A stretch of DNA of 37,635 nt from Acidobacteriota bacterium (lineage in GTDB: Bacteria > Acidobacteriota > Blastocatellia > Pyrinomonadales > Pyrinomonadaceae): assembly GCA_003222845.1 (NCBI GenBank), contig QHXG01000186.1, positions 1 through 37,635 on the forward strand. Direction: 5' to 3'. The position numbers and the translations under genes were made by a program. Positions 26,185-35,635 of the stretch are shown here, piece after piece. The notes under the pieces were generated by a model. It did not search any database. It was given only the letters and a program-made list of their open reading frames with translations, and was not told the origin of the DNA. The stretch's first letter is position 1. Every line of letters starts with the position of its first letter.

Positions 26185-26281
26185 CCTGGCGACGAAACTC
26201 AAAATACTTCTTCTCCTGTTTCTATCGGAGTGGACAGGAAAAACGATGGAGGAGAGGTTTCTTTCTTGTTACTCTGCTAAG

Positions 26282-26313
26282 CCCTCACCCCAGCCTCTGC
26301 CAAAGGGAGAGGA
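26282..26313. repeat. Family B element, forward orientation, partly decayed
   Basis: ccctcaccccagcctctgccaaagggagagga. Confidence 0.75.
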
Positions 26314-26353
26314 GTCTACGTCTGAATCCCTGGCGCGGTGTGTACTGCGTTGA

Positions 26354-27628
26354 TTGGCTCGCTACCTGACGAGCCTTACCTGTACAATCTCCGGCTTGCA
26401 AAACTTCGGTCGATCTTCATCAGACCAAGCGCCGATTCCACGCTGGCGCACGCTGGCAGTGCTGGCGATTGCCGAACTGCTCGGTATGTCGCTCTGGTTC
26501 AGCGGTTCGGCTGTGGTGCCGGCGCTAACGAAGGAATGGAATCTCAGCGAAGCAGCGGCAAGCTGGCTCACGCTCTCGGTCCAACTTGGTTTTGTAGCGG
26601 GCACTCTTTTGAGTGCGCTGGTAAATCTTCCGGACATCATCAGTCCCCGTCATCTTTTTGCGCTGACCGCGATCGCGGGCGCGATCGTGAACGGCGCATT
26701 CGGATTGTTTGCGCATGATGCGTGGACGGGGATTCTGCTGCGATTTCTGACGGGCATGTTTCTAGCCGGAGTCTATCCGCCGGCAATGAAGATTCTCGCC
26801 ACCTGGTTTCGTCATGGTCGGGGGCTGGCGCTCGGAATACTGGTTGGCGCGCTTACGCTCGGCAAAGCGACGCCTTATCTGGTCAATGGCATTGGCAGCC
26901 ACTGGCGACATAACGTAGTCTTCGTTTCGTTGCTGGCAATCGTGGGAGGACTGCTGGTTCTGTTCTCTATTAGTGACGGACCATTTGCTTTGCCGGCGGC
27001 GCGTTTTGATTGGAAGCAAGCCGGGCGCGTCTTTCGCAATCGCGGCGTGCGCCTGGCAAACTTCGGCTATTTCGGCCATATGTGGGAACTGTATGCGATG
27101 TGGACGTGGATTCCGTTTATGATTCGCGCCAGCCTGTCACTTCATCGAAGCAACCCCGCACTCGCCGAAGTTGCTTCGTTTCTGGTGATTGGTTGCGGCG
27201 CGATGGGCTGCGTCATCGCGGGCTTGATTGCCGATCGCATCGGGCGCACGATCGTGACCTCGTGGGCGATGGTGATTAGCGGCAGTTGTTGTCTGATTAT
27301 CGGCCTGCTGTTCGGCTCCAATCCGATTGCACTCCTGATTGTTGCCGCGATTTGGGGAGCCAGCGTCGTCGCCGATTCGGCACAGTTCTCGGCCTGCGTC
27401 ACCGAACTAGGCGATCCGCAATACATCGGCACCGCCTTGACGATTCAGACGTGTCTGGGATTTTTGTTGACGACGATTTCGATTGAGTTGATTCCGCGCG
27501 TCGTCAATCTGATCGGCTGGCGCTATGCCTTCATGATACTTGCGCCCGGGCCACTGTTTGGAGTGATTTCGATGTTGCGGTTGCGTCGTCTGCCCGAAGC
27601 AACGAAGATTGCGCAGGGAAGGAAATAG
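26354..27628 (+). CDS. MFS transporter
   Basis: Multiple TM helices; RWRTLAVLAIAELLGMSLWFSGSAVVPALTKEW; LIADRIGRTIVTSWAM loop motif. Confidence 0.88.
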   Translation: MARYLTSLTCTISGLQNFGRSSSDQAPIPRWRTLAVLAIAELLGMSLWFSGSAVVPALTKEWNLSEAAASWLTLSVQLGFVAGTLLSALVNLPDIISPRHLFALTAIAGAIVNGAFGLFAHDAWTGILLRFLTGMFLAGVYPPAMKILATWFRHGRGLALGILVGALTLGKATPYLVNGIGSHWRHNVVFVSLLAIVGGLLVLFSISDGPFALPAARFDWKQAGRVFRNRGVRLANFGYFGHMWELYAMWTWIPFMIRASLSLHRSNPALAEVASFLVIGCGAMGCVIAGLIADRIGRTIVTSWAMVISGSCCLIIGLLFGSNPIALLIVAAIWGASVVADSAQFSACVTELGDPQYIGTALTIQTCLGFLLTTISIELIPRVVNLIGWRYAFMILAPGPLFGVISMLRLRRLPEATKIAQGRK

Positions 27629-27656
27629 CAGTGCTCCGGCAGAGAGCGTCGGCGAC

Positions 27657-27734
27657 TGGAGCGCAAGCGTCCTCGCTTGCAATGAGCGCAACCGTGCGAG
27701 AGTTTGAGGTGCAAGCGAGGACGCTTGCGCTCCA
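27657..27734. repeat. Family G palindrome (arms 27657-27681 and 27710-27734)
   Basis: tggagcgcaagcgtcctcgcttgca ... tgcaagcgaggacgcttgcgctcca; exact 25-nt arms. Confidence 0.95.
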
Positions 27735-27818
27735 ATCCCGCTACGCTTCTGCCAGCGCGCCGCTCCAAAGCCCGCTGGTTGCAGTCGTCGCGCGGTGAGA
27801 GTTTAATATAGCTGAAAA

Positions 27819-30263
27819 ATGATCGGCGCAAAATTAGGGAATTATCGAATCCTCGAAAAGATTGGCGCCGGCGGACAGGGTACAGTTTATAAAGCGACCG
27901 ACACGAAGTTGGGACGCGCGGTCGTCATCAAAGTTTTACCGCCGGAGTTAACTCTCAAAGAAGCCAACCTCAAACGATTCGAGCGCGAAGCGCGGCTGGC
28001 GTCGGCGCTCGACCATCCGAATATCTGCACCATTTTCGATTTGAATGAAATTGGCGGCGTTCACTTTATTGCCATGCAGTACGTCGAAGGCAAAAACGTT
28101 CGCCAATTGGTCAGTGGCCGTCCGCTCGATTTGCGCAGCGCGCTCTCAATCGCGATTCAAGTTGCCGACGCTCTTGCGGCTGCACATTCGCGCGGGATCA
28201 TCCATCGCGACGTCAAAGCCGGCAACGTTATGGTGACGCCGGCGGGACAGGTGAAGATTCTCGACTTTGGATTAGCAAAATTATTGGATCACGAAGGCGG
28301 CGGCATTCATCAGACCGACTTAACCGAGGTTGGCATTCCGTACGGGACCGCAACGTATGCGGCGCCCGAACAAGCCCGCGGCGAACGCGTCGATGCGCGC
28401 GCGGACATTTTTTCCACTGGCGTGCTGCTTTACGAAATGCTGACGGGCACGTGGCCGTTTACGGGAAAGACCAGCGTCGATGTGCGTCATGCCGTGCTGC
28501 ATGATGAACCGCCGGCCCTCTACGAAGCGCGACCAGGCGGCGCGCCGCAACAACTGCAAGCGATTCTCGATCGCGCGCTGGCCAAAGATCCAAAGCAGCG
28601 TTATCAGAAAGTCAACGAACTTCGCGATGACTTGCGCGCCATCTTACGTGAAGTCGAAGCGGGCGGGCCCCTAAGCTTCGAGCCGATCTCGCCGGTGGCG
28701 CCGAAACATCTGTCCGGCACCGGTCGCATGGGGCGCGCGTTGCGTTGGCTGCGCAGCAGGACTGGCGAACGAACTTCACAGGCGCGAGAGTCGTCGTCAG
28801 GACGACCAATGCACGACACGCCGGCAACCAGTCTCGGCGACCGCGAACGCAAGAGTGTCGCGATTCTTCCTTTCAGAAACGTCAGCAGCGATCCGCAATC
28901 CAGCTTTTATGAATTCTCGCTGGCCGATGCCGTGATCACGGAACTTGCGCGCGTAAGATCGCTGGTGGTGCGCCCCTCTTCAGAAATCGTTAAATATCAG
29001 GGCGTGCAAATCGATCCACGACAGGCCGGACGAGAGATGAGCGTCGCCGCGGTGTTGTCCGCTGGATTCTTGCGCGCGGGCGATCGCATTCGCGTTACGG
29101 CGCAACTGGTCGATGTCGATTCGGGAGATCTCCTTTGGAGCGATCGCATCGACGCCGATGCTACTGACATCATCAACGTGCAGGACACAATCACGCAGGA
29201 AATTTGCGAAGGTCTGCGGCTGGAACTGACTACCGACGAGAAGGACCGGCTTGAGCAACAGAAGACTGCGAATGCCGAAGCTTACGAAGAATACCTGCGC
29301 GGCCGCGACTGCCTGGGTCGCTTTATCTATCATACGATCGCGCGCAGTGACATCGACAAAGCCATCGAACACCTCGAACGCGCGGCTTATCTCGATCCTT
29401 CATTTGCCCTCGCGCACAGCGCGTTGGGCAAAGCTTATGCTAATCGAGTGATAAAGGGTTGCGGGGAACCGGGCGATTATGCGGCTGCCACGGAGGCATT
29501 CGATAAAGCCCTCGCGCTCGATCCGGGTCTGCTGGAAGCACGCCGGCACATGGTCCTCATTCACCTCTCGCGCGGCGAAAAGCGGCGCGCGCGAGAGACG
29601 GCCGAACAATTGGCGCGTGAAGCCCCCAACGATTCCGGTGTTCACTTTGCACGGGGCGTGGTCGCGAGGCTCGATGGTAACTACGAAAAGGCATTGCGCT
29701 GCTTTGAGCGCATGGCGCGCCTTAATCCCGCTGAGCGGGTTGTAGCCAGTTACAATCGGGCGCGCATTTTCACGTATCAGGGCCTGTTTGAAAAAGCACT
29801 CGCCGAACTCGATGAGGGCGCGATTATCGAACCCGATCATCCCCTAAACAAGACTTTTCGCGCCCGCGCGCTCTACTATCACGGCGAACCGGTCAAGGCC
29901 GCGGAAATTCTGGAGCAGGTCCTCGAACAGCAACCGCAGCTCGACGGCATTCGCCCGATCTATGCGACGTTCCTGAGCGCGCTGGGCTTTAGCGAAGAAG
30001 CGCGGGCGCAACTGACCGATGAAGTAAAGAAAACCGCCGACACCGATCATGACGTGGCTTACTGGCTGGCTTCGGCCTATGCAATGGAAGGCGAGCGCGA
30101 TGAAGCTCTGAAGTGGTTGCGCCGCGCCATCGCATTGGGAAATGAAAACAAGCAATGGTTCGAACGCGATAAGAACTGGGATTCGCTGCGGGAGGATCCG
30201 GAGTATCAAGAGATCGTCGGTGCGATTGTCACGCCCGCTTCAGATGATGCTGAGGGCCGCTAG
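27819..30263 (+). CDS. Serine/threonine protein kinase with TolB-like domain and TPR repeats
   Basis: GNYRILEKIGAGGQGTVYKATD, IIHRDVKAGNVMV, KILDFGLAKLL, GTATYAAPEQARGE; KSVAILPFRNVSSDPQ...; C-terminal TPRs. Confidence 0.95.
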   Translation: MIGAKLGNYRILEKIGAGGQGTVYKATDTKLGRAVVIKVLPPELTLKEANLKRFEREARLASALDHPNICTIFDLNEIGGVHFIAMQYVEGKNVRQLVSGRPLDLRSALSIAIQVADALAAAHSRGIIHRDVKAGNVMVTPAGQVKILDFGLAKLLDHEGGGIHQTDLTEVGIPYGTATYAAPEQARGERVDARADIFSTGVLLYEMLTGTWPFTGKTSVDVRHAVLHDEPPALYEARPGGAPQQLQAILDRALAKDPKQRYQKVNELRDDLRAILREVEAGGPLSFEPISPVAPKHLSGTGRMGRALRWLRSRTGERTSQARESSSGRPMHDTPATSLGDRERKSVAILPFRNVSSDPQSSFYEFSLADAVITELARVRSLVVRPSSEIVKYQGVQIDPRQAGREMSVAAVLSAGFLRAGDRIRVTAQLVDVDSGDLLWSDRIDADATDIINVQDTITQEICEGLRLELTTDEKDRLEQQKTANAEAYEEYLRGRDCLGRFIYHTIARSDIDKAIEHLERAAYLDPSFALAHSALGKAYANRVIKGCGEPGDYAAATEAFDKALALDPGLLEARRHMVLIHLSRGEKRRARETAEQLAREAPNDSGVHFARGVVARLDGNYEKALRCFERMARLNPAERVVASYNRARIFTYQGLFEKALAELDEGAIIEPDHPLNKTFRARALYYHGEPVKAAEILEQVLEQQPQLDGIRPIYATFLSALGFSEEARAQLTDEVKKTADTDHDVAYWLASAYAMEGERDEALKWLRRAIALGNENKQWFERDKNWDSLREDPEYQEIVGAIVTPASDDAEGR

Positions 30264-30328
30264 GCCCCGGTAAGTCAAGAGATGCATTTGAGTTAAGTTT
30301 GAGACGCGTTAGCCCTTTCGATAGTACG

Positions 30329-30544
30329 AACCGCAAAGCGGTTGCGACCTACAGCCTAGGGTTGCCGCTTCGGCTACCCTAGGTGACGAGTTTCGTTGGT
30401 TTTCAACCGCAAGGCGGTTGCGCCCGTTTTTGATTCGCCGAGGAATGACTCAACCGCGTTGCGGTTGAATGGTTTTTTCATTCGTGATCCCAGGGTAGCC
30501 GAAGCGGCCAACCCTGGGCTGCGGGGCGCAACCGCGTTGCGGTT
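30329..30544. repeat. Family H nested inverted repeat (outer arms 30329-30383/30489-30544; inner arms 30398-30420/30451-30474)
   Basis: aaccgcaaagcggttgcgacctacagcctagggttgccgcttcggctaccctagg versus reverse complement of 30489-30544; inner caaccgcaaggcggttg / caaccgcgttgcggttg. Confidence 0.9.
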
Positions 30545-30614
30545 AAGGAATCGAGCGAAGCTAAGGCTCGCTAGTTGTCTTTCTTTCTTCTCCCCGAGGC
30601 AGAGGGAATCCTTT

Positions 30615-31421
30615 ATGAAAACCTTCGTCGTTGGCGACATCCACGGACGCTGCGCGCAGCTTCATCACTTGCTCGATCTGCTGCCGCGCGACGAATCAAC
30701 TGATACGTTGATTTTCCTCGGCGACTTGATCGACCGCGGATCGGATGTACCAGGATGCGTCGAGCACGTCTTGAGCCTCTGCGGTGCGAATCCCGAAAGG
30801 GTCATCTGCCTGCGCGGAAATCACGAGCAGATGCTTTTGGATTTTGTCGACGGGAAAAGCCTGACGTGGCTCGACGCCGGCACGGGCGGCGACCGCACAT
30901 TTGCACAGTACACTCAAACGCCGCTCCGCCTTCAGACCGAAGCTGACTTTGATATTGCCCGCAACCTATTCGCCGACAAGATGCCTGCAAATCAAATCGA
31001 GTTCTTTCGTCAGTTGCCTCTGTATCACGAAGACGACTTTGCCCTCTACGTTCATGCGGGTTTGGAGCAGGGCAAGCATCCGCGCGACAGTTCACCCCAG
31101 GCTTTGCTCTGGACCCGCGATATGGAGTTCTACAAGAGCTATCGCGGCAAGCCCTGTGTCTTCGGCCACACACCGACAGCTTTCCTGCCCTTGCGTGGCC
31201 GCCTGGGCCATCACGGCATCTACATCTTCCACAGCGCGATTGGCATCGACACAGGTTACAACCTGCACTCGCCGCTCTCGTGTTTGTCACTGCCCGACTT
31301 CATGCTCTATCAGACATACGCCGACGGCCAAAGCGCAACTCATCACATCACATCGCTGATTCCGGAGACGTTGAAAGAAATGCAGCGGAGGGCGGAATTG
31401 ATTTGGACAGGATTGACATGA
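30615..31421 (+). CDS. Metallophosphoesterase, PP2A-like serine/threonine protein phosphatase family
   Basis: MKTFVVGDIHGRCAQLHHLLD, IFLGDLIDRGSDVPG, VICLRGNHEQMLLDF, YVHAGL, VFGHTP. The 73-aa upstream ORF extension is repeat-derived. Confidence 0.93.
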   Translation: MKTFVVGDIHGRCAQLHHLLDLLPRDESTDTLIFLGDLIDRGSDVPGCVEHVLSLCGANPERVICLRGNHEQMLLDFVDGKSLTWLDAGTGGDRTFAQYTQTPLRLQTEADFDIARNLFADKMPANQIEFFRQLPLYHEDDFALYVHAGLEQGKHPRDSSPQALLWTRDMEFYKSYRGKPCVFGHTPTAFLPLRGRLGHHGIYIFHSAIGIDTGYNLHSPLSCLSLPDFMLYQTYADGQSATHHITSLIPETLKEMQRRAELIWTGLT

Positions 31422-31680
31422 TTTACAAGATATGGAACCTGAGAAGGGCAAGTTATCGACCCTCCAATCTTGTCCATCTTGTTAATCCTGTCTTTCTATT
31501 CGTACCCAAACACTCAATCGGATCCAAACGTCAGCGGAAGGCGGAATTGATTTGGACAGGATTTACATGATTTACAAGATATGGAACCTGAGAAAGGCGA
31601 GTCATCAACCTCCTAATCTTGTCCATCTTGTTAATCCTGTCTTTCTATTCATAACGCAAACACTCAATCGGATCCAGACG
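31383..31680. repeat. ~149-bp tandem duplication spanning the convergent gene junction
   Basis: Unit 1 31383-31531 and unit 2 31532-31680 share cagcgga(g/a)ggcggaattgatttggacaggatt(g/t)acatgatttacaagatatggaacctgagaa... through ...cactcaatcggatcca(a/g)acg. Confidence 0.95.
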
Positions 31681-32922
31681 CGCCGCTTTGCGCGCGGGCC
31701 AGACGCCGAAGATTAGTCCGACGGCGACACTGACGGTCAATCCCGTAGTCACGGCCCAGGTTGGAATCGAGGCGGGCAGGCTGGGTATCAGGAGCATTAT
31801 GAGTTTGCTGATCCCGACCGCCGCCAGCACGCCGATGACTCCGCCAAGAAACGTCAGGGTCATCGCTTCGAACAGGAATTGATTAGTAATGTCGCGGCGG
31901 CGCGCGCCCAGCGCCTTGCGAATGCCGATTTCTGCCGTGCGCTCAGTAACGCTCACCAACATGATGTTCATGACCCCGATGCCGCCCACCATCAAGCCGA
32001 CCGATGAGATCGCAATGGCGATGATGCCGATCATACCGAAGATGCTATCGAACTGCGTGATGAAAGCGTTCGCAGTTTTTACGTCGAAGTTGTTCGCTTC
32101 GGAAAACTTAACGTGCCGGCGCGTGCGCAAAATCTCCTCGACCTGATTGACTGCTTCGGTCAAAAGCCCCGACCGCGCACGCGCAATAACGAATAAATAT
32201 TTGCGCCCGGGAGCGATCTGGAGCCCCGTGCGAAAGGGAACGAAGACAGCATTATCCTCATCGTTCTCACCGAAGACCGTCGTCTGCCGCTTCGCCAGCA
32301 CGCCGATGATCTCCCAGACATAGCCGCCCATCCTCACGCGCGTTCCGACTATGCCCCCATCCTGGTCGGGAAAGAGGGCTTTCGCGGCATTGACGCCAAT
32401 CACAATCACATTGCGGCGGTTCAGATCGTCCGGCTCCGAGATGAAGCGCCCTTCCTTCAGCGAGGCGTTGTGAATGTCAGCGTAATTGGCGGTGACTCCC
32501 TGCGTGTTGCCACGCCGGTAGGTCCTATTGTTGATCTTGATCGTGTCGTCAAAGCCGCAGCCCCCGCAGCCAATGTTCATCGACTGGAGCGCCACCGCCT
32601 CAACCGCCGAGGCCTGTTGGGCGATTGCTTCGCCATCCTCCGGGGTCAGGGGCTTTCGCGCCCGCTCGGATTGGTCGCGCTCGCCCACTTGCGGTCCCGT
32701 AGTCAGGTGGAATGCGTAAATATTATTGGTGCCGTATTCCTCGACCATCCTGACGATGTTGGCTCGGAGACCCGTGAGAATCGATGCGACCACGATCGCG
32801 ACCAGCACGCCAATAACGATCCCGAGCACCGTAAGCGCGCTACGGAACTTGTGCGCACGGACGCTGTCGAGCGCCATCAGAAGCGTTTCGCGCGGGATGA
32901 AACCAGGCAGGCTCAACTTCAT
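31645..32922 (-). CDS. MacB-like ABC transporter permease (FtsX family)
   Basis: [32 protein letters not shown]...; [50 protein letters not shown]. Confidence 0.93.
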   Translation of the reverse strand: MKLSLPGFIPRETLLMALDSVRAHKFRSALTVLGIVIGVLVAIVVASILTGLRANIVRMVEEYGTNNIYAFHLTTGPQVGERDQSERARKPLTPEDGEAIAQQASAVEAVALQSMNIGCGGCGFDDTIKINNRTYRRGNTQGVTANYADIHNASLKEGRFISEPDDLNRRNVIVIGVNAAKALFPDQDGGIVGTRVRMGGYVWEIIGVLAKRQTTVFGENDEDNAVFVPFRTGLQIAPGRKYLFVIARARSGLLTEAVNQVEEILRTRRHVKFSEANNFDVKTANAFITQFDSIFGMIGIIAIAISSVGLMVGGIGVMNIMLVSVTERTAEIGIRKALGARRRDITNQFLFEAMTLTFLGGVIGVLAAVGISKLIMLLIPSLPASIPTWAVTTGLTVSVAVGLIFGVWPARKAARLDPIECLRYE

Positions 32923-32928
32923 AGGTAT

Positions 32929-34173
32929 TCAGGTGCGTGTTAGCGCGATGATCGGATCGAGTCGCGAGGCTTTGAAGGCCGGATAGATTCCAGCGATCAT
33001 GCCGACGGCAGTCGAGACGCCGAGTGCGAGCACGATATAGCCAATGGTGATCGTCATCGTAATCGGGGTTAAGACCGTCACTGCCCAGGAGATTCCGGCG
33101 GCGGCGAGCAGACCCAGAACGCCTCCGAGCGCGCACAGCATCGATGACTCGATCAGAAACTGCAGGAGCACCTGCTTTCGCCGGGCGCCGAGCGCCTTGC
33201 GCAAACCGATCTCGAAAGTGCGCTCGGTGACAGAGACCAGCATGATGTTCATCACCACGATGCCACCGACCACCAGTGCAATCAGGGTGATTGGGGTAAC
33301 GACCAGCGCGATCGCCCCCGTGAACTGATCGATCTGGCTGCCCAGCGCTTCGGTGTTCACGAGGCCAAAGTCGTCCTCCTCACTGCCGATCAGCTCGTGA
33401 TAATTGCGAAGCGCGCGGCGGGCATCCTCGATTGTTATTTGGAAGGTCTCGCGTCGCTGCCCCTTGCCGTGGATTTGCAAATCGAGGTTGCGTCCATAAA
33501 TGCGCTGAAAGGTCGTCAGCGGAATGTAAACGTGCTTGTCGATCAGGTCGCCGAAGATGGGACCACGCCTCTCTTCCACGCCGACAACGCGCATCGGCAG
33601 ACCGGCCACCTTGAACTCTTTGCCGATAGGGTCGATGTCCGGGTAGAACTTGTCCTTGATATCAGCGCCAAGGACGACTACCAGCTTGCTGTGCGACACT
33701 TCTTCCGGTTGGATGAAGCGTCCGTCCGTCATCGTCTTGTCTTCGATCTCAGCCATGTTGGCGGTTACCCCGAAGATAATGCCGCCGAAGAAGGTCATGC
33801 CGTTCTGCTCGAATTTCGTTCCATGTGCCGCTTCCGCCCCTACGGCAGTGCAGGTTTCGCAATATTCCTGCAGCCACTCCATGTCCGCCCATTTCAATTG
33901 CTTATTACGACGGTTCATGCGCTCTAGATCTTCCTCGGACAACTCACCTTGACTGACCATGCGCGCGATCATGAAATGATTCGTGCCCAGAACCTTGGAC
34001 ACTTTCTCGACCACATAAGTGTTGAGCCCGGAGATCGCGGCGCCGACGACGACCACCGACGCCACACCGATGATGATGCCAATCAAGGTGAGAAACGCGC
34101 GCAGCTTGTGCGCCAGGATCGACTGCAGGGCGATCCGGGCGGCGTCCGAATAAAATGAAAAGAGATAACGCAT
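32929..34173 (-). CDS. MacB-like ABC transporter permease (FtsX family)
   Basis: [85 protein letters not shown]. Confidence 0.93.
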   Translation of the reverse strand: MRYLFSFYSDAARIALQSILAHKLRAFLTLIGIIIGVASVVVVGAAISGLNTYVVEKVSKVLGTNHFMIARMVSQGELSEEDLERMNRRNKQLKWADMEWLQEYCETCTAVGAEAAHGTKFEQNGMTFFGGIIFGVTANMAEIEDKTMTDGRFIQPEEVSHSKLVVVLGADIKDKFYPDIDPIGKEFKVAGLPMRVVGVEERRGPIFGDLIDKHVYIPLTTFQRIYGRNLDLQIHGKGQRRETFQITIEDARRALRNYHELIGSEEDDFGLVNTEALGSQIDQFTGAIALVVTPITLIALVVGGIVVMNIMLVSVTERTFEIGLRKALGARRKQVLLQFLIESSMLCALGGVLGLLAAAGISWAVTVLTPITMTITIGYIVLALGVSTAVGMIAGIYPAFKASRLDPIIALTRT

Positions 34174-34295
34174 GGTTGGGCACCAGTCAGGATTCAGTAC
34201 GACTAGTCCGCGGCAAAAGTTTGGACAAGAAATGTCGGGACAAAGTTCCCTTTAGAAGACGAGCGAGGCGGGTGATTTATTAACGATCATTCAAG

Positions 34296-34452
34296 AGCGG
34301 GGGCAAGCCGCCCTTCCTGACCTGAGAGGTGTTCTTAGGTTTGCGCATCGATCCTAAGGTATGTGGCTTCAATAATTCTAAGAACTCCGGCTGGCAGAGA
34401 TAGCACTGATGCCAAAGCACCTCGCAGTCAGGAAGGGTGGCTTGCCCCCGCT
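34296..34452. repeat. Family I inverted repeat (arms 34296-34330 and 34419-34452)
   Basis: agcgggggcaagccgcccttcctgacctgagaggt / acctcgcagtcaggaagggtggcttgcccccgct. Confidence 0.88.
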
Positions 34453-34457
34453 TGTCG

Positions 34458-35447
34458 TCACCATTTTTTCACTTGAAATCCGATTGGATGAGCCACCAGC
34501 CAATCCCACGCGGATTGAATGATGACACGCAGATCCTGAAACTGTGGTTCCCAGCCCAACTCGCGTTTTATCTTCTCCGAACTCGCAACCAGCACGGCCG
34601 GATCACCCGGACGGCGAGGTGCCATACGTACCTTGATTTCACGGCCGGTAACTTCGCGCGCCGTATCGATCACTTCGCGTACGGTGTAACCATCGCCGCC
34701 GCAACCAAGGTTGTAGATGGTGCTGCGTTCGTCGAGAATGCCCAGCGCCAGGATGTGCGCGCGCGCCAGATCGACGATGTGGATGTAATCACGCACGCAG
34801 GTGCCGTCGCGCGTTGGATAATCATCGCCGAAAATCTGCACCTCTTCACGCGCGCCGGCGGCGGTTTGCAAAACGAGCGGAATCAGATGCGTTTCCGGAT
34901 CGTGCATTTCGCCGCAACGCTCAGTTGCGCCCGCAGCATTGAAGTAGCGCAGACTTGCATAACGCAAACCATATGCGCTGTCGAACCATTTCAGCGCTCG
35001 CTCGAAAGCCAACTTTGATTCGCCGTAAGGATTCGTGGGATTGTTAGGAAGACTCTCGTCGATTGGCACCTTCGCGGGTTCACCATAGGTGGCGCACGTC
35101 GATGAAAAGACCAAACGCTTAACGCCGCATTCGCGCATCGCGTTGAGCAGCGACAATCCGCCCACCAAATTGTTTTGGTAATACTTCGCCGGGTGCGTCA
35201 CCGACTCGCCAACCAACGCAAAGGCCGCCATGTGCATGACGGCTTCGATCTCATTTTCCCTGAGCACGCCGCGCAAAGCCTCGCCATCAAGCAAATCCCC
35301 TTTCACAAACGCGGCCGAAGGATGAACGGCTTCACGATGGCCGTAGCTGAGATTGTCATAGACGACCGCCTGATGGCCCGCGTTAATTAATTCTTCCGTA
35401 ACGACGCTGCCAATGTAACCGGCGCCGCCCGTAACTAGAATTCGCAT
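34458..35447 (-). CDS. galE: UDP-glucose 4-epimerase
   Basis: MRILVTGGAGYIGSVVTEELINAGH; FSSTCATYGEP; NPYGESKLAFE; TRDGTCVRDYIHIVDLARAH; start at ATG 35445-35447. Confidence 0.95.
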   Translation of the reverse strand: MRILVTGGAGYIGSVVTEELINAGHQAVVYDNLSYGHREAVHPSAAFVKGDLLDGEALRGVLRENEIEAVMHMAAFALVGESVTHPAKYYQNNLVGGLSLLNAMRECGVKRLVFSSTCATYGEPAKVPIDESLPNNPTNPYGESKLAFERALKWFDSAYGLRYASLRYFNAAGATERCGEMHDPETHLIPLVLQTAAGAREEVQIFGDDYPTRDGTCVRDYIHIVDLARAHILALGILDERSTIYNLGCGGDGYTVREVIDTAREVTGREIKVRMAPRRPGDPAVLVASSEKIKRELGWEPQFQDLRVIIQSAWDWLVAHPIGFQVKKW

Positions 35448-35461
35448 AGATTTTTCTCTAG

Positions 35462-35523
35462 CCCAGGCGTTTACGCCTGGGAAACGAATGACCAAATATC
35501 ATCGCAGCCTCCTTCAGGAGGCT
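35462..35523. repeat. Two short hairpins upstream of galE (35462-35481 and 35506-35523)
   Basis: cccaggcgtttacgcctggg and agcctccttcaggaggct, each self-complementary. Confidence 0.85.
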
Positions 35524-35635
35524 TTCGTCCAGATGCCTTCAGGCCAATCATCCTCTTCGCACTCGAACCTTTCCAACAACTCTGACAATGACCCTTTGCG
35601 ATGATGCTCTTCCTACCCCTATAGAGAAAAAGATC

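Noticed and set aside
30396-30614. 73-aa N-terminal extension of the phosphatase ORF
   Set aside because: It is translated family H repeat (NRKAVAPV..., STALRLNG..., ATALRLRN...); the family match starts at MKTFVVGDIHGR.
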